This document shows, piece by piece, positions 4,669 through 8,968 of a stretch of DNA of 8,968 nt. This stretch comes from Azoarcus sp. GTDB taxonomy: Bacteria; Pseudomonadota; Gammaproteobacteria; Burkholderiales; Rhodocyclaceae. The notes below the pieces were generated by a model. The model saw only the letters and a program-made list of their open reading frames with translations. It had not been told where the DNA came from and made no database searches. The position numbers were made by a program, and so were the translations under genes. The stretch lies in the NCBI GenBank assembly GCA_031268685.1, contig JAIRWW010000186.1, forward strand, positions 1-8,968, given 5' to 3'. The number at the start of each line of letters is the position of its first letter. The first letter of the stretch is position 1.

Positions 4669-7119
4669 CTAAAAACCGCAGTTGAGGCCGATTGTATTGC
4701 CTGGGCCGATAAATCCGCCGTCATTCCCGCGCAGGCGGGAATCCAGAATTCCACGCACATCGCAAGATTCCTGGATTCCCGCCTGCGCGGGAATGACGGC
4801 GCAAATCGGCGGGGGTGGACTCCCCCGTCGGGTGAGTCGTTTTCGGCTGACAAATTGCTGTTTTTTATACATATTCCTCATGTCCCGGATGGTCAACTGC
4901 GGTTTCCAGGTTCCTTCCACGATCTCCTCCACTGTCGCGCTCGCGGCGTCCTTTCCGGCCTCGTTCCCGATATGCACGATCTTGTCGACCTTCAACGCCC
5001 GCGGCAGCGCGTGGCTGATGAACAGCATCGTCACCTGGCCCTTCAAGCGGTTGATCGTCCCGGCGAAGTGTTCGGCGGTGGCCGGGTCGAGGGCGCTGGT
5101 CGCCTCGTCAAAGACGAGAATCTTCGGACGTTTCAACAAGGCGCGGGCAATCGCCAGACGTTGCTTCTGTCCGCCGGAGAGGCCCGCGCCGCGCTCGCCG
5201 ATTTCGGTCTGGTAGCCTTGCGGCAACTGGTCGATCGTCTCGTGAATCTCCGCCATGCGGCACGCCTGGACGATCTCTTCAAAGGTGGCGTGCGGGTTGG
5301 CCATCAACAGGTTGTCGTAGAGCGTGCCGGAGAAGAGGATCGTCTCCTGCGGCACGACGCCGAAATTCTGGCGCAACTCATTGGCCGGGAGGTGCCGAAG
5401 GTCGTTACCGTCGAGCCGGATGATGCCGCCGCTGGGAAGATAAAAACCTTGTAGCAGTTTGACCAAGGTACTCTTGCCCGACCCGGACGGCCCCATCAGG
5501 GCGACGATTCGCCCCGGTTCGACGGTGAGGGAAAAATCCTGGTAGAGGAATGGCAGGTCATCGGCGTAGCGGAAGGCCAGTGCTTCGATCTCGATGCGGC
5601 CCTTGCCGTCGCGCGCGCGGCGGGGCACGAGGGCGTAGGGTTCGCGCGGTGCGTTCATGATGTCGCCCAGGCGCAGGACGGACAGGCTGGCCTGCTGGAA
5701 TTGCTGCCACAGTCCCACCAGGCGCAGCATCGGTTGAGAAACGCGGGCGGCAAACATCTGGAAGGCGACCAGCATCCCGATGGTGAAGTCGACGCCGCTC
5801 ATCACCACATACGCGCCGAGCACCAGGATGAGCAGGGTCATCAACTGCTCCAGCGAATTCGCCGCGACCTGATAGCTGTTGCCGATCTGTTTGGTGCGAA
5901 AGCCGGAGCGCAGGTAGTCGGCGAGGTAGTCGCCGTAGCGGGCGTCGAGCTGGGGTTCGAGTTGCAGGCTCTTGACCGTCTCCAGTCCGGCGACGTATTC
6001 GGTGACGAAGGCCTGGTTGCGCGCGCCGAGCAGGAATTGTTCGTTCAGGCGTTCGCGGAAGATCGGCGCGACGATGAGGCTCAAGGCCACGATGCAGGCG
6101 ATCAGCGACAGGGCCACTAGCGTCAGGATGACGTTGTAGTAGAACATGATGCCGATGAAGAGGCACAGGAACGGCAGGTCAAGGATCAGCGTGACGGCAG
6201 CGCTGGCCACGAATTCGCGGATCGTCTCGACCCCGTGCAAGCGGGCGGCGATGACGCCGGTCGGACGGTGCTCGAAGTAGCGCAGCGGCAGTTTGAAGAG
6301 GTGGGTGAGCACCGCCGCGCCGAGCACCGCGTCGACGCGGTTGCCGGTGTGCAGGACGAGGTACTGGCGCACCCAGGTGAGGACGGAAGTGAAGAGCATG
6401 AACACCGCCATGCCGACGCCAATGACGATAAGCGTGCTCTCCGTATGGTGCACGATCACCTTGTCGATGATGACCTGGGTGAATAAGGGCATCCCCAAGG
6501 CCAGTACCTGGATGATCAATGAAGCAATCAATACGTCACGCCAGACGCGGCGGTGTTTCAATAATTCGGGGATGAACCAGCGGAAGCCGAAACGCTTTTT
6601 ATCGGACAGGGCGTGGTCGGGGTCTTTCAATGGGCGGGTGGCTTCGGCCAGTTGAAATGCGGCGCCGGTATAGATAGAAGAGAAATCGGAAAGAGAAAGC
6701 GTCGTTGGCGCATTCGATCCGGGTTGGAACAACAAGACCTGTTCGCCCTCCATCTTGATGACAAGGGCGGGACGTACGCGGGGAAAAGAAGGAGAGGAAG
6801 AAGAAGGCGTTTCTCCATTTGCGGCGGATTCAATGGGAGGCGTCTCGTCGCGCAGGAGGACAAGGCACGGAAGGTTGAGCGAGGCGACGGTTTCAGCGGC
6901 CTTGTCCTGGCGCTGGATGCGAAAACCCAAGGCGCGGGCGGCGTGGATCAGCGTGTCGGTGGAGTACGGCGGCGCGAACTGACGAATGAAAAGATCGGCG
7001 TCGAAGGGTTTTCTATTGAGCGCACAAAAGCTCCCCATGACCCATACGAGATCCTCGGTCGAGAAGCCGAAGACGAGAGTAGGTGCCTGGCGCGGACGAG
7101 AAATCAACCAACGAAACAT
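4669..7119 (-). CDS. Type I secretion ABC exporter (HlyB-like, C39-like domain, membrane and ATPase domains)
   Basis: An 816-residue peptidase-like/permease/ATPase fusion of the HlyB type. Residues about 20-160 form a C39-like domain. The catalytic Cys and His motifs of true C39 peptidases are not seen, so it should dock substrate rather than cut a leader. A Ser/Pro-rich insert lies near 92-113. The membrane domain spans about 190-475, opening FRWFIPELLKHRRVWRDVL as in HlyB. The ATPase domain shows Walker A GPSGSGKST (543-551), Q-loop VVPQE, signature LSGGQ (647-651), Walker B ILVFDEAT with Asp671/Glu672, and the H-loop His703: all motifs needed for ATP hydrolysis are present. Known relatives export unfolded RTX-type proteins with C-terminal signals through HlyD and TolC partners. 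The ATG at 7119 has only a weak GGTAG upstream. The last ~45 residues (SPPPPICAVIPAQAGIQ ... LDSRLRGNDGG ...) are encoded by a palindromic repeat and are not family sequence. The adaptor starts one base after this stop. Confidence 0.92.
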   Translation of the reverse strand: MFRWLISRPRQAPTLVFGFSTEDLVWVMGSFCALNRKPFDADLFIRQFAPPYSTDTLIHAARALGFRIQRQDKAAETVASLNLPCLVLLRDETPPIESAANGETPSSSSPSFPRVRPALVIKMEGEQVLLFQPGSNAPTTLSLSDFSSIYTGAAFQLAEATRPLKDPDHALSDKKRFGFRWFIPELLKHRRVWRDVLIASLIIQVLALGMPLFTQVIIDKVIVHHTESTLIVIGVGMAVFMLFTSVLTWVRQYLVLHTGNRVDAVLGAAVLTHLFKLPLRYFEHRPTGVIAARLHGVETIREFVASAAVTLILDLPFLCLFIGIMFYYNVILTLVALSLIACIVALSLIVAPIFRERLNEQFLLGARNQAFVTEYVAGLETVKSLQLEPQLDARYGDYLADYLRSGFRTKQIGNSYQVAANSLEQLMTLLILVLGAYVVMSGVDFTIGMLVAFQMFAARVSQPMLRLVGLWQQFQQASLSVLRLGDIMNAPREPYALVPRRARDGKGRIEIEALAFRYADDLPFLYQDFSLTVEPGRIVALMGPSGSGKSTLVKLLQGFYLPSGGIIRLDGNDLRHLPANELRQNFGVVPQETILFSGTLYDNLLMANPHATFEEIVQACRMAEIHETIDQLPQGYQTEIGERGAGLSGGQKQRLAIARALLKRPKILVFDEATSALDPATAEHFAGTINRLKGQVTMLFISHALPRALKVDKIVHIGNEAGKDAASATVEEIVEGTWKPQLTIRDMRNMYKKQQFVSRKRLTRRGSPPPPICAVIPAQAGIQESCDVRGILDSRLRGNDGGFIGPGNTIGLNCGF
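4716..4801. repeat. Long palindromic repeat with perfect 31-bp arms
   Basis: Arms 4716-4746 and 4771-4801 are perfect reverse complements around a 24-base centre; each contains ATTCCCGC...GCGGGAAT. This is the repeat that translates as VIPAQAGIQ ... LDSRLRGND, familiar from many proteobacterial genomes. It lies across the 3' end of the exporter gene and is read in frame as part of its C-terminus. As RNA it would form a strong hairpin just before the adaptor start and could limit transcription or stabilise the upstream message. Confidence 0.9.
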
Positions 7120-7568
7120 GTCGCTACCAGTGTTCCACGCAATGACAAGGGGATTCGAGATATATCATGAGTGCTTTTTGTTTTGGATTTTGACTCGTAT
7201 TATCCAATACTTTACTGTCATTTCCATGATATGGTAATATTTCGAACGCATTTGGAGGAAAACTGATCGGAGCAGCCGGCCAGGATCGGGAGTGATAGAG
7301 TCGAAAAATATTTTTGATAAATTCCACGCCGGATAAAAGGCATGAATTTTGCCCTTGTCATGGCATGGAGTTTGATGTGAAAGAGACTGTTGAAACGTGA
7401 CGGGCAATGAAAATGGTGGAAGGCAGATTACGATTATTGAGAATGAAGTTCTCGAAGGATCGCGTCGTTTACCCGATTGTCCTTGCCTTATGTGTTGTCA
7501 CTACGCTAACGTTATTGATAATTGAATCGTGATCCGTGTGGTAAATACCTGACAGGAGTAACATCATT
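7120..7568. other. Divergent AT-richer intergenic region
   Basis: This 449-bp gap separates the minus-strand exporter operon from the plus-strand hydrolase operon. No credible gene is seen; short frames on either strand match nothing I know. A GATAAT -10-like hexamer on the minus strand (7199-7204), about 80 bases upstream of the exporter start, lacks a -35 at normal spacing, so the exporter promoter is unresolved. The plus-strand promoter is listed separately. The marked rise in A+T here and in the next two genes contrasts with the GC-rich T1SS genes. Confidence 0.5.
7495..7522 (+). promoter_or_regulatory. Sigma70-like promoter of the hydrolase-lipoprotein operon
   Basis: TTGTCA (7495-7500) and GATAAT (7517-7522) are each one base from consensus and separated by 16 bases. 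Predicted transcription would start near 7529, about 40 bases before the ATG at 7569, with AGGAG at 7554-7558 as ribosome site (10-base spacing). No operator-like palindrome is evident. Confidence 0.5.
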
Positions 7569-8051
7569 ATGGGGCCAGTTGAGCTTGGTGCTTATGAAGG
7601 TAAAAACATCAGTGAGATCTGCACAGTTGGCTATGACCATACGAAAGCTGACAATCATTGTGCCCATTTCGTTAGTCATGTTTTTGGCTTCGATTTTGGG
7701 CAAACGTGTAAAAATATGGTGCGTGGTTTCGGAGAAGGAGGCAACATTCGAGTGCATGAATTGTTTGCGCGGTGCCCGGTGGTTGGCACGTGGGAGGATG
7801 AGCTTCTACGCATGTGCTATCGGATTTGCCTTGTATTTATCACTGCGCCTGGAAATGTAAATATTCAGAACAAAACCATGATAAACATGCCTAAAAAACA
7901 CGTAGGAATAGTTTGTGGAAATGTGATCTGGCATTATTCCAACAGTCAGAGACAGGTTGTACGCCAATTACCAAGCGCTTTTAAACACCATTATCCAGCT
8001 CCACATAATGCGATGTTCTGGGGGTCGTTGCCTTTTGGAAGCATGGCATGA
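7569..8051 (+). CDS. NlpC/P60-like cysteine hydrolase, candidate peptidoglycan amidase effector
   Basis: A 160-residue protein. The segment DNHCAHFVSHVFG places a candidate nucleophile Cys31 at the start of a helix, as in NlpC/P60 and CHAP enzymes. KKHVGIVCGNVIWHYSN supplies His111 and, 12 residues later, His123, the same His-to-His spacing as in the NlpC/P60 endopeptidase Spr/MepS (Cys68, His119, His131). The fold assignment rests on these motifs. There is no signal peptide or membrane segment, so any export would need a dedicated route. The small size and the early Cys resemble T6SS amidase effectors such as Tae1, but the sequence is otherwise unlike Tae1. No VgrG, Hcp, PAAR or other T6SS gene is in the window. 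The next gene overlaps by four bases and encodes a lipoprotein, which suggests a toxin-immunity pair. Alternatives are a housekeeping or phage-derived cell-wall hydrolase. The family is confident at superfamily level; the effector role is inference. Confidence 0.75.
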   Translation: MGPVELGAYEGKNISEICTVGYDHTKADNHCAHFVSHVFGFDFGQTCKNMVRGFGEGGNIRVHELFARCPVVGTWEDELLRMCYRICLVFITAPGNVNIQNKTMINMPKKHVGIVCGNVIWHYSNSQRQVVRQLPSAFKHHYPAPHNAMFWGSLPFGSMA

Positions 8052-8518
8052 TCATACAATTGAACCGGCGAATCTTGTCTGGTTTCGCTGCCATCATCAC
8101 ATGCCTGTTATTGGCAGGTTGTTCCAGTGCTTTTCCGAAAATGTCAGACGACATCATGTTGAGTGAAATTCGCAGTGCAACCTTGCCTCCGACGCCCAAG
8201 AGTGTTATTGGTGCATTGCTGTCAAGTGCCCGTATTCCACTGGATGTCGATAGTTCTTGCCATAATGTGGGCACCAGCCTGGAAGATGCAACCATTGGAG
8301 AATATCTAAGCGGTTTTCTGTCTTTTATGGATGATAAAAGAGCCACGAATCTCGTAAAAGTAGAAATCACCCCGTCGGATAATGGCTGGACAGCGGAAGT
8401 CATTCTGAACAAATATCTGGCGGAAGAAAATGAGATATGGAATTGGGGTGTCAGGTTTTTCATCCGTGAGGATGGCATGATTGATCCTGCAAGTTACCGT
8501 TGTATAGGCGGAGGTTGA
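8048..8518 (+). CDS. Small lipoprotein, candidate immunity protein of the upstream hydrolase
   Basis: A 156-residue protein with a classical lipoprotein signal: basic n-region (LNRR), hydrophobic stretch (about 9-22) and lipobox LLAGC with Cys25 as the lipidated residue. Ser at +2 predicts sorting to the outer membrane, with the domain facing the periplasm. The mature part has predicted mixed alpha/beta character, two Cys (71 and 152) that could pair, and an aromatic-rich strand IWNWGVRFF. I recognise no family. Its ATG lies inside the hydrolase stop (ATGA, 8048-8051), so the two are translationally coupled. A periplasm-facing lipoprotein co-translated with a leaderless peptidoglycan hydrolase is the layout expected of an immunity protein that protects the cell wall from self or sibling attack. 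An unrelated lipoprotein of unknown role remains possible. Confidence 0.7.
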   Translation: MIIQLNRRILSGFAAIITCLLLAGCSSAFPKMSDDIMLSEIRSATLPPTPKSVIGALLSSARIPLDVDSSCHNVGTSLEDATIGEYLSGFLSFMDDKRATNLVKVEITPSDNGWTAEVILNKYLAEENEIWNWGVRFFIREDGMIDPASYRCIGGG

Positions 8519-8560
8519 CTCACTCAGAGAGGCAGCTTGCATAGAAAATTCGGTTGCCGC

Positions 8561-8598
8561 GTTGGGGTTCGCAAGCTCACCCCAACCTGTGCGGGCTG
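8561..8598 (+). repeat. Outer mosaic repeat, left copy
   Basis: Begins GTTGGGGTTCGC and ends CAACCTGTGCGGGCTG. It is the inverted partner of 8893-8931 with only a few differences and one small gap. The unit itself folds (GTTGGGGT / ACCCCAAC). Repeats of this type are scattered through several proteobacterial genomes. Confidence 0.75.
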
Positions 8599-8599
8599 G

Positions 8600-8660
8600 A
8601 TCTTGCCTCCCTCGTCGAGGGAGGTGGCACGCGGCGAAAGCCGCGTGACGGAGGGAGTCG
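8600..8660 (+). repeat. Inner mosaic repeat, left copy (two hairpins)
   Basis: Contains hairpin CCTCCCTCG / CGAGGGAGG (8606-8624) followed by CACGCGGC-GAAA-GCCGCGTG (8628-8647). The unit is repeated in inverted, diverged form at about 8710-8766. Confidence 0.7.
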
Positions 8661-8709
8661 GTGCGGAGAGCGGACAGAAAATGACGCCTGTGGTCTCTGC
8701 CCCGGTCGT

Positions 8710-8766
8710 GACTCCTTCCGACTCGCCTTTGGCGAGCCACCTTCCTCAAGAGGAAGGTACGATCTT
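8710..8766 (-). repeat. Inner mosaic repeat, right copy (two hairpins)
   Basis: Read on the minus strand it carries CCTTCCTC / GAGGAAGG and CTCGCC-AAA-GGCGAG, in the same order and spacing as the left copy, with different stem bases but pairing kept. Confidence 0.7.
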
Positions 8767-8851
8767 GCGGCGCTTCGCGCCGGGAGGTTGGATTCCCTAC
8801 GCAAGCTATACGCTGAAGTTCAAAAACCATGAAAACCCTTCCCCTCCCCAA

Positions 8852-8874
8852 CCCCTCCCCGATTCGGGGAGGGG
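8852..8874 (+). repeat. Strong GC hairpin CCCCTCCCC / GGGGAGGGG
   Basis: Perfect 9-bp stem (8852-8860 with 8866-8874) and a 5-base GATTC loop. No T-tract follows, so it is not a clear intrinsic terminator. Confidence 0.65.
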
Positions 8875-8892
8875 CAATGAAACACCGATCGG

Positions 8893-8931
8893 CAGCCCGC
8901 ATAGGTTGAGATGAGCGCAGCGAACCCCAAC
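8893..8931 (-). repeat. Outer mosaic repeat, right copy
   Basis: Reverse-strand copy of 8561-8598, reading GTTGGGGTTCGC first on the minus strand. Together the two copies bracket a 371-bp composite. No target-site duplication is evident outside it. Confidence 0.75.
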
Positions 8932-8968
8932 AAAACAGCGATCGCCCCCACATTGGAGCGCGGGCGTC

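Larger units (their letters stand above)
8519..8968. other. Gene-free palindromic repeat mosaic
   Basis: No gene is supported in these 450 bases. Open frames on both strands are translations of repeats, with compositions to match. The content is a set of nested hairpin-forming repeats listed separately: an outer inverted pair (8561-8598 / 8893-8931), an inner inverted pair (about 8600-8660 / 8710-8766), a GGCGC / GCGCC hairpin near 8769-8781, and a G/C-tract hairpin at 8852-8874. This is the usual look of a BIME-type intergenic cluster, and it probably also serves as the 3' end of the lipoprotein transcript. Confidence 0.65.

Noticed and set aside
3672..4685. Long plus-strand open frame antisense to the adaptor gene
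   Set aside because: Shadow of the coiled-coil adaptor frame, with no recognisable domain and no ribosome site.
4669..4853. Adaptor protein starting upstream at 4853, giving an N-terminal extension
   Set aside because: The extension is translation of the palindromic repeat; the ATG at 4667, adjoining the exporter stop, begins a normal adaptor N-terminus.
7124..7407. Small minus-strand frames upstream of the exporter, as leader peptide genes
   Set aside because: They have no recognisable homology, no clear ribosome sites, and compositions typical of AT-rich non-coding DNA.
7569..8051. Hydrolase as substrate of the neighbouring type I exporter
   Set aside because: It has no glycine-rich repeats or C-terminal T1SS-like tail, lies in a divergent operon of different base composition, and the adaptor is broken.
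8306..8953. Minus-strand 215-codon frame across the lipoprotein gene and repeat mosaic
   Set aside because: It is antisense to a well-supported lipoprotein and otherwise composed of repeat translations.

Overview
The window reads like a chromosomal accessory region of a GC-rich Gram-negative proteobacterium, most likely a betaproteobacterium or a related gammaproteobacterium. The evidence is a TRAP-transporter binding-protein end, a type I secretion (T1SS) locus with a TolC-type outer-membrane factor, a lipobox lipoprotein, and many REP-type palindromes of kinds common in those groups. The taxonomic call is inference only.

Layout. The + strand opens with the 3' end of a DctP-like TRAP substrate-binding protein (1-195) and its hairpin terminator. 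Positions 230-990 hold no intact gene: a long hairpin, a truncated copy of a repeat element found again at 3201, and a fragment resembling the C-terminal half of a ParE/RelE toxin (846-986). From 7119 down to 993, on the - strand, lies a T1SS operon: ABC exporter with a C39-like domain (4669-7119), HlyD-type adaptor (3024-4667), a RelB/ParD-like antitoxin and ParE/RelE toxin pair (2725-2919 and 2433-2723), then a TolC-family outer-membrane protein (993-2432). The toxin-antitoxin pair sits inside the operon between adaptor and tolC. The adaptor gene is broken twice: it seems to lack about 70 codons for the second lipoyl half and beta-barrel, and it is interrupted by a 459-bp MITE-like element (3201-3659) with 17-bp terminal inverted repeats and a 9-bp target duplication. 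No RTX-type substrate gene is visible. The exporter and TolC frames are intact, so this looks like a secretion locus in decay.

Divergent from the exporter, across a 449-bp AT-richer gap with a good sigma70-like promoter, is a two-gene + strand operon: a 160-aa NlpC/P60-like cysteine hydrolase without a signal peptide (7569-8051) and a 156-aa lipoprotein (8048-8518), overlapping by ATGA. The arrangement fits a peptidoglycan amidase effector and its envelope immunity lipoprotein. This pair is the most interesting system in the window, and its function is inferred. It is visibly richer in A+T than the T1SS genes, which suggests horizontal acquisition.

The last 450 bases (8519-8968) are a gene-free mosaic of nested palindromic repeats bracketed by inverted copies of a ~38-nt repeat. 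Repeat traffic is a theme of the window: besides that mosaic and the adaptor insertion, a perfect 31-bp-arm palindrome at 4716-4801 is read through in frame as the C-terminal tail of the ABC exporter.
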